Notes: generated by a model not told the origin, from the sequence alone. DNA of 64,000 nucleotides from Micropruina glycogenica (GCF_900289045.1 NZ_LT985188.1:62001-126000), one strand, 5' to 3'; shown: positions 50,518-59,855, counted from the first letter of the stretch. Numbers and translations: made by a program.

Positions 50518-51903
50518 TCATCGTCGGATCGCCTTGCCCGAGCGTGTGGTGGGCAGATGATCAACAAAGGTGATCTGTCGGACCAGCCCCTTCGGGACCA
50601 CCGTGCGGAGTACGGCCATCCGGATCGGCTTCTGCTCCGCGCCTGGTTCGGCAACGATCAGCAACTCGGCTGGAGTGTCCTCCTCGCGAGAATCCGGCCG
50701 GAGCCGGGACTGACGCACGCCGTCAATGCCATCGATAAGTGCCTCGACCGCGGGAAGGGAGACCCGATTCCCGCGGAAGTTCATCATCTCGGCCTGTCTG
50801 CCGGTGATGTACAGGTTGCCGGCGGTGTCCAGATGGCCGAGGTCGGTGGTGGTGATCGGATCGCCGGGCTTTCGTGGTTCGTTGCCCACATAGCCGATCA
50901 TCAAGGTGGGTGAGAACACCTGCACGCGGCCGGTCTCACCGACAGCAAGGGGCTCACCTTCAGGTCCGACGATCCGCACGTGGATCCCTGGTAGGGGTAG
51001 TCCAACAGAGTTGCTGGGGGCGCCGTCCCTGCCTCGCCGTACGGCCACGCGAGCGGTCGCCTCGGTGAGGCCGTACATCAAATAGGTCTCACCGGCGTAG
51101 TTGGGCAGCAACGCGGCCAGGTCTGTATCGCTGACTCCACCGCCAGCCAGATAGAGGTGCTTGAGTCCGCGCGCCGCATTCCCGCCGAGATCAATGCCAC
51201 GAGTCGCCATCAGCCGAAGGAAATAGGGCACACATGCGTAAACGGTGACTCCGTTGGCATCCATCGCCTCGGCGAGCCGCCGACCGGGTGCCCCGTCAGG
51301 AAGCATCACCAGCGGCGTCCGCGTGGCCAGCGCCAGCAGCGCCATGGAGAGGCCAAAGGAATGCGACATGGTGAGGGTCTGACCCATGCGATCACCCGAT
51401 TCCCACGGCACGGCAGTGCGCAGCATCGCGGTGAGGTGTGCCAGAAGGTTGGCCTCGGAGAGTCGAACACCCTTGGGCAGGCTGGTGGTGCCGGAGGTAA
51501 AAAGGACTAGGCGCTCGGGTGAATCGTCGGGCGTGAGACCGTCGGTCGTGAAGCGGCCAACGTCATCTCTCACCAGTGACAGCACCTCGATTGCGCCCTG
51601 ACTCACCAACGCTTGACAGTGTGCAGCCTGCGCAACGTCCAGCGGTTGTTCGCTTCCCAGCCCGTCTGTCGGAAGCAGCGCCGTGGAACGGTTGGAGAGC
51701 AGGCAGCCGAGCACATCCACCAGTCCCTGTACACCGACGGACGTCACGCCTACTCGGGCCGTTGGCTCGACCGTTGACCGCAGTCGGCCGGCCAGATGTC
51801 GCGCGGCTCCCATCAAGTCGCGCCGGTTCAAGGTCGTCGTGCCGTCCGTCACCGCTTCACGGTCGGGGGAGTCCCCCACCCCGAGCATGTCTTCAAGCGA
51901 CAT
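50518..51903 (-). CDS. AMP-dependent acid-CoA/ACP ligase
   Basis: 461 aa from ATG 51903; an earlier start is 5 codons upstream. LVLFTSGTTSLPKGVRLSEANLL is the adenylate P-loop, YLMYGLTEATARVAV is motif A5, GHLDTAGNLYITGRQAEMMNFRGNRVSLPAVEALI is A7-A8, and TRSGKAIRR holds the catalytic Lys. The family makes acyl-AMP and then a thioester. The nearby acyl carrier protein is the natural acceptor. It lies on the opposite strand but converges on the cassette, so it is likely part of the same pathway. Confidence 0.88.
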   Translation of the reverse strand: MSLEDMLGVGDSPDREAVTDGTTTLNRRDLMGAARHLAGRLRSTVEPTARVGVTSVGVQGLVDVLGCLLSNRSTALLPTDGLGSEQPLDVAQAAHCQALVSQGAIEVLSLVRDDVGRFTTDGLTPDDSPERLVLFTSGTTSLPKGVRLSEANLLAHLTAMLRTAVPWESGDRMGQTLTMSHSFGLSMALLALATRTPLVMLPDGAPGRRLAEAMDANGVTVYACVPYFLRLMATRGIDLGGNAARGLKHLYLAGGGVSDTDLAALLPNYAGETYLMYGLTEATARVAVRRGRDGAPSNSVGLPLPGIHVRIVGPEGEPLAVGETGRVQVFSPTLMIGYVGNEPRKPGDPITTTDLGHLDTAGNLYITGRQAEMMNFRGNRVSLPAVEALIDGIDGVRQSRLRPDSREEDTPAELLIVAEPGAEQKPIRMAVLRTVVPKGLVRQITFVDHLPTTRSGKAIRR

Positions 51904-51968
51904 GCGATGCACCCCCAATGCGACCGGACGACCGTAGACGCGAAACCGTCTGCGCTACCGCTAAAGAG

Positions 51969-51992
51969 ACTTTATAGGTCTTGGCGCAAGAC
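51969..51992 (-). promoter_or_regulatory. Candidate promoter and palindrome upstream of the ligase gene
   Basis: On the minus strand TATAAAGT (51976-51969) resembles a -10 box 66 bases from the ligase start. It abuts GTCTTG-GCG-CAAGAC (51978-51992), a 6-bp palindrome that could bind a repressor. The rest of the 51904-52151 divergent gap shows no clear element. Confidence 0.35.
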
Positions 51993-52151
51993 TTTCTCGA
52001 CGATGGCCTGTGACCTCGTCCGACAACGCGCAACCGCTCGAAGCACGGTCGGCTACGCTGTCGGACCACAGCATCAAGCGGGCTACAGAAAGTGCGAACT
52101 GTCGAGTTCGTCGCTTCTTGCGGATCACCCGCTTTGGTTTCAGGGGGAACG

Positions 52152-53318
52152 ATGAATACGGATGCTCGGCTCTGGCCCTCCTGGGTCGTGTTGTTTGCCC
52201 TCTTGGCTGGCACCGTCTTCGCGGTTGTAATGCCGGCGGGTTTGCCGTACGACGAACCCTCGCACTGGAGCACGGTGCAATACATCGCCACCCACTGGAC
52301 ACTGCCTGTCATGGGCGATCCCGGGGTGACCTACGAGGCCCAACAGGCTCCGCTGTATTACCTGATGGCAGCACCTCTCAGTTTGCTGCCCAACGGATTC
52401 CTGATGGTTCGCCTGTTCGGAGTTGTGGGTCATGGTGTGGTGGTGCTGCTGACTTGGCTCCTGATTCGGCGAGCCGTGCCGAGCATCCCGGCGGTGGCAT
52501 TGGCCGGCGCCGGTTTTGTTGCGCTGAATCCGGTACTACTCGCGATCGCCGGATCAGTGCAGAACGACACGTGGGCCTTGGCGTGGGGGGTGGCGGCGTT
52601 GCTGTCCGCGGCCACGTTGACGGCCGAGCATCCCAGCCCAAGGGACGCGATTGTGGTCGGCGTTGTCGTTGGATTGATGCTCCTGACAAAACTGTCGATG
52701 CTGCCGGTCGCAGTCGGCATCGTCATCTTGTTGCTGATACGGCGACTATTCGGGGCCGCAGGTTGGCTGGTTCTCTCTGCCACCCTCGTCTCTGGTTGGT
52801 GGTTCGTGCGCAACGTGTTGCTGTACGGAGACTTGAGTGGGCAGTCCGCCGTGGCGCGGACAGGTGTCAGTTTTCCGCACACCGAGCTCAGCGCCCGCTA
52901 CATCGCCCAGTCGGTGCTCGCCTACCTGACCGTGCCCACTGAATATGTGCGGAACATCGTGTCGGCCCCACCCGTGGTGGACGTCGCGGCGCTGATGCTG
53001 GGGGTGGCAATCGCGCTGGGGGCAGCATTGCTTGGTTTGCGACTTCGGAAGCAGGTCGATGGTCAGTTGACCGGGCTCGTGGCAGGTGTTGGCTTCCTCG
53101 CGGTCGCCGCATGGCTAGGGCAAATTCTCATTGCCCAGCCAGTGTCCTTTAGGGCGGCCCTGGGCGTGTGGCCGCTAGTCGCAGTGTGCGCCGGATCGGT
53201 CAAGACGGTGAGTTCTCGGTGGTACGGGTGGGCTGCCGTGGGGGTAGTGGCCGCTGTTCAAATCGCGATCATGGTGTGGTTCCTGATCAGCATTGCTGGT
53301 CAGCCAACGATGTTGTGA
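52152..53318 (+). CDS. Polytopic GT-C-like glycosyltransferase (PMT/ArnT-like)
   Basis: 388 aa from ATG 52152 (AGGGGGAA upstream), with about ten membrane helices. After the first helix, GLPYDEPSHWSTVQYIATHWTLP has the outward loop Asp-Glu of GT-C and DUF2142-type enzymes, followed by YEAQQAPLYYLMAAPL. LLTKLSMLPVAVGIVILLL and SGWWFVRNVLLYGDLSG are also typical. Such enzymes use polyprenyl-phosphate sugars on the outer face. It is short and ends without a soluble domain, so the exact family is uncertain. Confidence 0.78.
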   Translation: MNTDARLWPSWVVLFALLAGTVFAVVMPAGLPYDEPSHWSTVQYIATHWTLPVMGDPGVTYEAQQAPLYYLMAAPLSLLPNGFLMVRLFGVVGHGVVVLLTWLLIRRAVPSIPAVALAGAGFVALNPVLLAIAGSVQNDTWALAWGVAALLSAATLTAEHPSPRDAIVVGVVVGLMLLTKLSMLPVAVGIVILLLIRRLFGAAGWLVLSATLVSGWWFVRNVLLYGDLSGQSAVARTGVSFPHTELSARYIAQSVLAYLTVPTEYVRNIVSAPPVVDVAALMLGVAIALGAALLGLRLRKQVDGQLTGLVAGVGFLAVAAWLGQILIAQPVSFRAALGVWPLVAVCAGSVKTVSSRWYGWAAVGVVAAVQIAIMVWFLISIAGQPTML

Positions 53319-53355
53319 TTCGGGGCCAACCGTCGCTGTCGCGGGCCGTCTCCAG

Positions 53356-54534
53356 TTAAGACTGCGAGACCTCGACCTCCCAACCGAGTTTGCGCAGTAC
53401 GGCCACGTTTCTCAGGCCAGTCGACGTTGGTGGCTCGTTCCCGTCGAGCAGTAGAGTGACACCCTTGGTCTGCCATGACGCGACTTCGGCCAACACGTCG
53501 TCCACAACCGACGAGGTCAGGCTGTTCCAGCGCAGTCTTATTGTCTGTAGCGCTTTGCAGCCCGTCAATGCGATGCCCGTCAGCTTGTTGTTCTCGAGGT
53601 CAAGTTCGCCACCGCCGTCCCCTGTCCACTGACCTGTGAAATCGGCGCTGGTGTACTGATTCGACCGGGACATAACCGAGAGGGCCTGCTGAGGGGTGGG
53701 TAGTTCGCCGGTCTGACCTGTGTTCCAGTTCCACAGCTCCTCGCAAGCGGGCAACTGTTGACTTGATGGGTGCCCGGTCACAGTCTGGTCGCGTACGCAG
53801 AAGTGGTAGAGGGCTGCCAATGGCTGGGTCAGCGGTGTGAAATCCAGCCGGCCTGATTCCTGCACCGCTGCGCGCAGGTCGCGCAGACTGTTTGCGACCG
53901 GGTTGAGGTCCAGTTCCGTCAGCCGGTTCTTTTCCATGCACAGGCGAACGAGAGAGGTGCAGCCCTTCACGTCCACTCTCTCAACTTGGGCTTGAAAGCA
54001 CTCTATGAACTCGAGCTTCGAGAGACCGCCGAAGTCGAGTATCCCGGTCAGCGGCGTATTCGCCGCCATGAAGCGTCGAAGATTGACCAGGAGTCCCAGA
54101 CCGGAGACTCCCTCAACTGTCTCGGGATCCTTGTTATAGCTGGAGTCGACGTGAAAACGGCCAGCGTCGTCGTAGACATTGAAACCCAGATTGACGGTGA
54201 GCACGTCCTCGAAGACCGTCAGCAGTCGCACGGTCCGCGGTTCGATGGAGCCGAAGCGGATGATCGGCGAGGCTCCCGTTGCCAACTCCGATCCGTCCTC
54301 GGCGACCCAACGCACAGAGGCGTTCGATTGTGGAGCAAGCTCGATGGATGGGTTGAAAGTCGCCCCAGTCGTCGTGAAACGCACTCCCACCTCGGGCGAT
54401 GGAGGTCCCACATTCTCTTTCGGCTGGGCGAATGTGCAACCCACGAGCGAGAGCAGTCCCAGCCCGGCCCCGGCGTGTAGCAGCGCTCGTCGAGAAAGCA
54501 ACTCACGCGGCACAGGCGATGCGTCAGTCGGCAC
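53356..54534 (-). CDS. Leucine-rich-repeat lipoprotein with Tat-type signal
   Basis: 392 aa. SRRALLHAGAGLGLLSLVGC combines a twin-arginine-like start with a lipobox (Cys33), so the folded protein is probably exported by Tat and lipid-anchored. Irregular leucine-rich repeats follow: LTGILDFGGLSKLEFIECFQAQVERVDVKGCTSLVRLCMEKNRLTELDL and ELDLENNKLTGIALTGCKALQTIRLRWNSL. Such repeats make binding surfaces; no ligand can be named. The gene start overlaps the methyltransferase gene stop by 11 bases. Confidence 0.82.
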   Translation of the reverse strand: MPTDASPVPRELLSRRALLHAGAGLGLLSLVGCTFAQPKENVGPPSPEVGVRFTTTGATFNPSIELAPQSNASVRWVAEDGSELATGASPIIRFGSIEPRTVRLLTVFEDVLTVNLGFNVYDDAGRFHVDSSYNKDPETVEGVSGLGLLVNLRRFMAANTPLTGILDFGGLSKLEFIECFQAQVERVDVKGCTSLVRLCMEKNRLTELDLNPVANSLRDLRAAVQESGRLDFTPLTQPLAALYHFCVRDQTVTGHPSSQQLPACEELWNWNTGQTGELPTPQQALSVMSRSNQYTSADFTGQWTGDGGGELDLENNKLTGIALTGCKALQTIRLRWNSLTSSVVDDVLAEVASWQTKGVTLLLDGNEPPTSTGLRNVAVLRKLGWEVEVSQS

Positions 54535-55591
54535 TCCGCCAGAGTACCGGGGCCAGAGGCAGTGCCGTTTGTGCGGATCGCGTCAGAACATAAGCCCGGT
54601 CTCGCATTACAATCTGCGTGGGCCCGATTGAATCCCGTAACCAGGCGAGGTACGGCAGGTGGGCGTTGTAGACGCACCAGAACTCGCCGTGGTCAGCGAG
54701 TGCGGCCCCTACCTGCTCGAACAGCCGGCGGGTCGGTTCGGTGTCCTTGGCTGTGCCGATGTGGAACGGCGGGTTGGTCACGATCAGATCGACGGGTTCG
54801 GCCCAGTGGGCCAAGCCGTCCCGGCGCTGCACGTCGATAGTCAATCCGTGGGCCTCGGCGGTCAGCCTGGTGGCGTCGCAGGCACTCCACGTGACGTCGA
54901 TCGCGGTCACCGAACGTCCTTGCCGGGCGAGCAGGGAGGCCAGAATGCCGCTGCCGCAGCCCAAGTCGATGGCGCGATCGGCGTCCGGCACCCGGTCGAA
55001 CACGGACGCCAGCAGCGCCGTCCCGCGATCGAGCCGGAAGGTGTTGAACGTGGCGCCATGTGCACTGACTTCGAGGTCGAGGACGTCCAGATGACCCGAT
55101 CGTGGCCAGGTGACTTGCCCGGGGATCGGCCCGTCGGCCAGCAGGGCCCGCGCCTTGCGATATCCAAGACTTGCCCGCACGTTTGTGAATCGGCTGGCCA
55201 GAGCCTGGTTCATGGAGCGGCTGAGGTGCTTGTCGCGTCCGGCCGCGAAGACCCGGACGTCCGGCGCCGCGTGTTGGGCGATCAGCTCGGCGTACTCCTC
55301 GACGGCGCTGACCGCCTTGGGGAGTCGCCACAGGACGGTTCGGACGTCGGCGAGCGCCTCGGCTGGGGTAGAGGCGATGGTGGGGGAGAGATCTCGACAA
55401 GCTCGAACAGCGGCCTCTTCTTCCCGGAGGTCGTCGCACCAGACCCGAAACTCCACGCCCCGAGCCATCAGTACACGCGTCAGTGCCCCGGCCACGTCGT
55501 CCAGCACGGCCACCGGCTCGGCCAGATCGCCTGCCTCGCGCAGCAGGACGTCCGTGACCGCGTCCAACCGGTCGGGGTTCGGGCCGCTCAC
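54524..55591 (-). CDS. RsmC/RlmG-like rRNA guanine-N2 methyltransferase
   Basis: 355 aa from GTG 55591 (VSGPNPDRLD); longer in-frame starts lack similarity and run into repeat-like DNA. The N-domain includes KAVSAVEEYAELIAQHA and AAGRDKHLSRSMNQAL. The C-domain has AIDLGCGSGILASLLARQG (SAM motif I) and VDLIVTNPPFHIGTAKD, where Asn-Pro-Pro-Phe marks N2-guanine methylation. E. coli RsmC modifies 16S G1207 and RlmG 23S G1835. A CTCGACAAGCTCGA repeat lies inside the frame at 55393-55406 and seems tolerated as a loop insertion. Confidence 0.85.
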   Translation of the reverse strand: MSGPNPDRLDAVTDVLLREAGDLAEPVAVLDDVAGALTRVLMARGVEFRVWCDDLREEEAAVRACRDLSPTIASTPAEALADVRTVLWRLPKAVSAVEEYAELIAQHAAPDVRVFAAGRDKHLSRSMNQALASRFTNVRASLGYRKARALLADGPIPGQVTWPRSGHLDVLDLEVSAHGATFNTFRLDRGTALLASVFDRVPDADRAIDLGCGSGILASLLARQGRSVTAIDVTWSACDATRLTAEAHGLTIDVQRRDGLAHWAEPVDLIVTNPPFHIGTAKDTEPTRRLFEQVGAALADHGEFWCVYNAHLPYLAWLRDSIGPTQIVMRDRAYVLTRSAQTALPLAPVLWRSAD

Positions 55592-55630
55592 CCAGCCAGC
55601 AAACCACACGAGCGGCCTCGACAAGCTCGA
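55393..55630. repeat. Two copies of CTCGACAAGCTCGA in and before the RsmC-like gene
   Basis: Identical 14-base copies lie at 55393-55406 (inside the coding region) and 55617-55630 (just upstream of the start). A shortened relative, CTCGACAAG, is near 61406. The near-palindromic string looks like another dispersed repeat family. Confidence 0.55.
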
Positions 55631-55841
55631 CCATCGGCGAAGCGCGACCATCGGAAACGCTCGACTAGCCCTGAGCGCGAGACGGCCACAGCTTCGGCAC
55701 CGAGCGTCCGCGCAAACAGCTAGAGTGACCGTCGAAAAGCCTGGGTGCCGCACCCGCTCCACCGGCGCCCCGCGGTCGAAGCCGACCATCGGCCTCCGAT
55801 CGTGCTGACGGAGCTCCCATCGAAGGAGATGCCAGGTCACG

Positions 55842-58463
55842 ATGAGTCACAAGTACGTGTATGAGTTCAGCGAGGGCGACGGGTCGATGCGCAACCTGCT
55901 CGGCGGCAAGGGTGCGAACCTCGCCGAGATGACCGGGCTGGGCATGCCAGTTCCCGAGGGTTTCTGCATCACCACCGAAGCCTGTACCCGCTACTACGCC
56001 GACGGCGAGCAGATCGGCGACGACATTCGCGACGAGATCATCACCTACATCGGCAAGCTCGAAGAGATGACCGGCAAGAAGTTCGGCGACCCCGAGAACC
56101 CGCTGCTCGTGTCAGTGCGCTCGGGCTCACGCGCGTCGATGCCCGGCATGATGGACACGATTCTCAACCTCGGCATGAACGAGGCCGTGGTCGAGGCGTT
56201 CGCGCAGAAGACCGGCAACCCGCGCTTCGTCTACGACAGCTACCGCCGCTTCATTCAGATGTACTCCGACGTGGTCATGGAGGTGGGCAAGGCCTACTTC
56301 GAAGAGCTCATCGACGAGATGAAAGAGCGCAAGGGCGTCAAGAACGACCTCGAGCTCGACGCCGACGATCTCAAGCAGCTGGCCGGCGAGTTCAAAGAGG
56401 AGTACAAGAGCAAGATCGGCGCCGACTTCCCGTCCGACCCGATCGAGCAGCTGTTCGGCGCGATCAAGGCCGTGTTCCGCTCGTGGGACAACCCCCGCGC
56501 CGTCTACTACCGCCGACTGAACGACATTCCGTCCGACTGGGGCACCGCCGTCAACGTGCAGTCGATGGTGTTCGGCAACCTGGGTGACACCTCCGGCACC
56601 GGCGTCGCCTTCTCGCGCAACCCGGCCACCGGCGATCGTGGCCTGTACGGCGAGTTCCTGATGAACGCCCAGGGCGAGGACGTGGTGGCAGGCATTCGCA
56701 CGCCGCTCACCATCGATCAGCTGAAGGCGCAGAACCCGGCCGTGTACGACGAGTTCCAAGCCATCGTCGACAAGCTCGAAGATCACTACCGCGACATGCA
56801 AGACATGGAGTTCACGATCGAAGAGGGCAAGCTCTACATGCTTCAGACGCGCAACGGCAAGCGCACCGCTGCCGCCGCGTTCAAGATCGCCTGCGACCTG
56901 GTGGACGAGGGGCAGATCAGCCCCGAGCAGGCCGTCAAGATGATCGACCCCAAGCAGATCGACGCCCTGCTGCACCCGCAGTTCGACCCGGACGAGCTCG
57001 CCGCAGCCGTGCCGATCGGCAAGGGCCTGCCGGCTTCGCCGGGCGCCGCGAGCGGCAAGGTCGTCTTCACCGCCGAGCACGCCGCCGAGCAGGGCAAGCT
57101 CGGCGAAGACGTCGTGCTGGTGCGGCTCGAGACCACGCCCGAAGACATCGAGGGCATGCACTACGCCAAGGGCATTCTCACCGCCCGCGGCGGCATGACG
57201 TCGCACGCCGCCGTGGTGGCGCGCGGCATGGGCACCTGCTGCGTGTCGGGTCTGGGTGAGATCACCTTCGGCCCCAAGAGCTTCTCGCTCGGCGGCGAGA
57301 CCTACCACGAGGGCGACTGGATCTCGCTCGACGGCTCGACCGGCAACGTGTACGGCGAGGCGATCAAGACCGTGCCGGCCGAGATCGGTGGCTACTTCGG
57401 CCGCATCATGGAATGGGCGGACGAGTTCCGCACCATGAAGGTGCGCACCAACGCCGACACCCCGCACGACGCCGCTCAGGCGCGCGAGTTCGGCGCCGAG
57501 GGCATCGGACTGTGCCGCACCGAACACATGTTCTTCGAGCCCGACCGCATCGCGGCGATTCGCGAAATGATCGTTTCGAAGACCGTCGAGCAGCGCGAGG
57601 CCGCTCTGGCCAAGCTGCTGCCGATGCAGCGCGGCGACTTCGAGGGCATCTACGAGGCGATGGAGGGCTTCCCGGTCACCATTCGCCTGCTCGACCCGCC
57701 GCTGCACGAGTTCCTGCCGCACGACGAAGAAGACATCGTCGCCCTGGCGGGTGAGATGAGCATCTCGGTGGACGAGCTGCACGCCGTGATCGACTCGCTG
57801 CACGAGTTCAACCCGATGATGGGTCACCGCGGCTGCCGCCTCGACGTGACGTTCCCCGAGATCGGTGCCATGCAGACGCGCGCGATCATCGAGGCCGCGA
57901 TCAACGTGCAGGCCAAGCACCCCGAGTGGGATCTGGTGCCCGAGATCATGATTCCGCTGGTGGGCGAGGTGAAAGAGCTGGCCTATGTGAAGAAGATCGT
58001 CGTCGACACCGCCGACGCGATCATCGCCGAGTCGGGCGTCGACCTGAAGTACCTGGTCGGCACCATGATCGAGATCCCGCGGGCGGCGCTGACCGCCGAC
58101 GAGATCGCCAAGGACGCGGAGTTCTTCAGCTTCGGCACCAACGACCTCACCCAGATGACGTTCGGCTTCAGCCGTGACGACGCGGGCAAGTTCCTGGACG
58201 CCTACTACGAGAAGAAGATCTACGAGAACGACCCGTTCGCCCGGCTCGACCAGACCGGCGTGGGCAAGCTCGTCGAACTGGCCGTCGACCTCGGCAAGCA
58301 GACCCGTCCTGACATCAAGCTCGGCATCTGTGGCGAGCACGGTGGCGACCCGTCGTCCATCGAGTTCTGCCAGAAGGTCGGCCTCAACTACGTGTCGTGT
58401 TCGCCGTTCCGGGTGCCGATCGCGCGGCTCGCGGCGGCACAATCGGCGCTGAACAACAAGTAG
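55842..58463 (+). CDS. ppdK: Pyruvate, phosphate dikinase
   Basis: 873 aa, the usual bacterial length. The N-terminal ATP-grasp part begins KYVYEFSEGDGSMRNLLGGKGANLAEMTGLGMPVPEGFCITTEAC. GGMTSHAAVVARGMGTCCV contains the catalytic phospho-His. The C-terminal PEP domain shows CRTEHMFFE, FGTNDLTQMTFGFSRDDAGKF and KLGICGEHGGDPSSIEFC, with Cys as general acid. The enzyme interconverts pyruvate, ATP and Pi with PEP, AMP and PPi and is common in anaerobic or PPi-using actinobacteria. GAAGGAG precedes the start. The large open frame on the opposite strand is a codon-bias shadow. Confidence 0.97.
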   Translation: MSHKYVYEFSEGDGSMRNLLGGKGANLAEMTGLGMPVPEGFCITTEACTRYYADGEQIGDDIRDEIITYIGKLEEMTGKKFGDPENPLLVSVRSGSRASMPGMMDTILNLGMNEAVVEAFAQKTGNPRFVYDSYRRFIQMYSDVVMEVGKAYFEELIDEMKERKGVKNDLELDADDLKQLAGEFKEEYKSKIGADFPSDPIEQLFGAIKAVFRSWDNPRAVYYRRLNDIPSDWGTAVNVQSMVFGNLGDTSGTGVAFSRNPATGDRGLYGEFLMNAQGEDVVAGIRTPLTIDQLKAQNPAVYDEFQAIVDKLEDHYRDMQDMEFTIEEGKLYMLQTRNGKRTAAAAFKIACDLVDEGQISPEQAVKMIDPKQIDALLHPQFDPDELAAAVPIGKGLPASPGAASGKVVFTAEHAAEQGKLGEDVVLVRLETTPEDIEGMHYAKGILTARGGMTSHAAVVARGMGTCCVSGLGEITFGPKSFSLGGETYHEGDWISLDGSTGNVYGEAIKTVPAEIGGYFGRIMEWADEFRTMKVRTNADTPHDAAQAREFGAEGIGLCRTEHMFFEPDRIAAIREMIVSKTVEQREAALAKLLPMQRGDFEGIYEAMEGFPVTIRLLDPPLHEFLPHDEEDIVALAGEMSISVDELHAVIDSLHEFNPMMGHRGCRLDVTFPEIGAMQTRAIIEAAINVQAKHPEWDLVPEIMIPLVGEVKELAYVKKIVVDTADAIIAESGVDLKYLVGTMIEIPRAALTADEIAKDAEFFSFGTNDLTQMTFGFSRDDAGKFLDAYYEKKIYENDPFARLDQTGVGKLVELAVDLGKQTRPDIKLGICGEHGGDPSSIEFCQKVGLNYVSCSPFRVPIARLAAAQSALNNK

Positions 58464-58540
58464 TCACGCTCGGCAGGGCCCGGCTCCATCAGGAGCCGGG
58501 TCCTGCTGCGTGTGCGCGTTCTCGTCGTCCGGGGACTGAC

Positions 58541-58890
58541 GGAAACCGACCGTCGTCCCGGGCTTGACCCGGGATCTCATTCCAGCGGACGGTGCGGTTG
58601 AGAGTCCGTCGTCCGTCGGAATGACCGAGACCGACCGTCGTCCCGGGCTTGCCCGGGGACCTCATTCCAGCGGACGGTGCGGATGAGAGTCCGGCGTCCG
58701 CGGGAATGACGGAAACCGACCGTCGTCCCGGGCGCGACCCGGGATCTCACCGCCGGAATGACCGAGACCGACCGTCGTCCCGGGCTTGTCCCGGGATCTC
58801 ATTCCAGCGGACGGTGCGGTTGAGATTCCGGCGTCCGCCGGAATGACGCGCCTCGCCGGAATGACTGGAACCGGCCGGCGAACGCCGGGA
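58541..58890. repeat. Tandem-like array of REP palindromes
   Basis: The 58464-58976 gap after ppdK holds four units beginning CGACCGTCGTCCCGGGC at 58547, 58632, 58717 and 58769 (spacing 85, 85, 52). A full unit has a CCCGGG...CCCGGG palindrome, the string CATTCCAGCGGACGGTGCGG, and a GAGAGTCCGTCG..GGAATGAC palindrome; unit 3 lacks the middle part. The array ends in copies of the GTCC/GGAATGACG element also seen at 529-594 and 1287-1344. I see no gene in it. It may end ppdK transcription or protect its mRNA. Confidence 0.88.
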
Positions 58891-58976
58891 TGTCTGTGGG
58901 TGTGGGTGCGCACCCGCGACGTCCGGGGGAGTGGCGCTGCCCTGACCGCGGCACAGTGGGTGGCAGAGTGGAGCCG

Positions 58977-59831
58977 GTGAAGCGCTGGATCGTGATTGCT
59001 GTGTCGTTCGTGCTGGCCTGCGTCGGCTGTGCGCGGCAGGCACCGGTGACGCCGTCCGTCAGTCCGAGCGTGAGCCCGAGCACCGAGGCAGTGGTCATCG
59101 GCACCACCACCGATCCGACCATCAAGGTGCTGGCCGAGCTCTACGCGCAGGCCCTGACCGCCAAGGGCCGCGCGGCGCGCATCGTCGAAGTCGACGACGA
59201 CACCAATGTGCTGGTCACCAAGCTGATGGCGGGCGACGTCGACCTCGCACCCGCTTTCGCCTGGACGGCGGGGCAGGTGCTCGAAGTCGATTCCGGCGAC
59301 CCTTCCACCCTGGTGTCCGACCTGGCCACGGCTCTCGACGGGCAGGTGACGGTGCTGCAGGCGTCCGGCGTCGACCACGGTTGGCGCTACCTCGCCGAGG
59401 CCCCAGGGCGTTCGCTGCAAGAGCTCGCAGCCACCGATCTGGTCGTCGGGCCGGCAGCCTGGGCGAAGGCACCCGACGGCCCGGCCGGGCTGGCCAGTGT
59501 GTACGCGAAGAAGCCCACGGTCGAGACCGTCGACGACCCCGCAGCCCGGGCCGAGAAGGTGCGGGCCGGAGCCGTCGGGGTGTTCGACGGCACCGACCCC
59601 GCTGCGGCCGGCCTGCAACCCGTCGACGACCCGTTGGCGATGGTGGCGATCGATCCTCAGGTGGCCTTGCTCAACACCGACCTCGCGGGCGACGACGTGG
59701 TGCTCGACGTGGTGCAGCAGTTGCACGGCATGCTCGGCAACGACGACGTGATGGCCATCAGGTCGAAGGCTGCCACGGGGGATCTCACCCAGGCGGTCAG
59801 CGAGTGGCTGAGCGCGAACCCGCTCACGTGA
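58977..59831 (+). CDS. OpuAC-type (betaine/choline-like) ABC binding lipoprotein
   Basis: 284 aa from GTG 58977 (GTGGAG just upstream; GTG 58968 is possible). VKRWIVIAVSFVLACVGCARQ is a signal peptide with lipobox Cys20 or so, then a Ser/Pro linker. TEAVVIGTTTDPTIKVLAELYAQALTAKGRAARIVEVDDDTNVLVTKLMAGDVDLAPAFAWTAGQVL matches the start of glycine betaine/choline/proline binding proteins (OpuAC). The usual permease and ATPase genes are not adjacent, so it is an orphan here. It may supply a transporter elsewhere. Confidence 0.85.
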   Translation: MKRWIVIAVSFVLACVGCARQAPVTPSVSPSVSPSTEAVVIGTTTDPTIKVLAELYAQALTAKGRAARIVEVDDDTNVLVTKLMAGDVDLAPAFAWTAGQVLEVDSGDPSTLVSDLATALDGQVTVLQASGVDHGWRYLAEAPGRSLQELAATDLVVGPAAWAKAPDGPAGLASVYAKKPTVETVDDPAARAEKVRAGAVGVFDGTDPAAAGLQPVDDPLAMVAIDPQVALLNTDLAGDDVVLDVVQQLHGMLGNDDVMAIRSKAATGDLTQAVSEWLSANPLT

Positions 59832-59855
59832 ACCCGTCAAGAGACCAACCGCCCC

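Noticed and set aside
56127-58442. 771-aa open frame opposite ppdK
   Set aside because: It mirrors the third-position G/C bias of the intact ppdK gene, has a His/Asp/Arg-rich nonsense composition and no motifs.
58541-58890. CRISPR array
   Set aside because: Units carry internal palindromes and similar rather than unique spacers, spacing is 85/85/52, and no cas gene is near.
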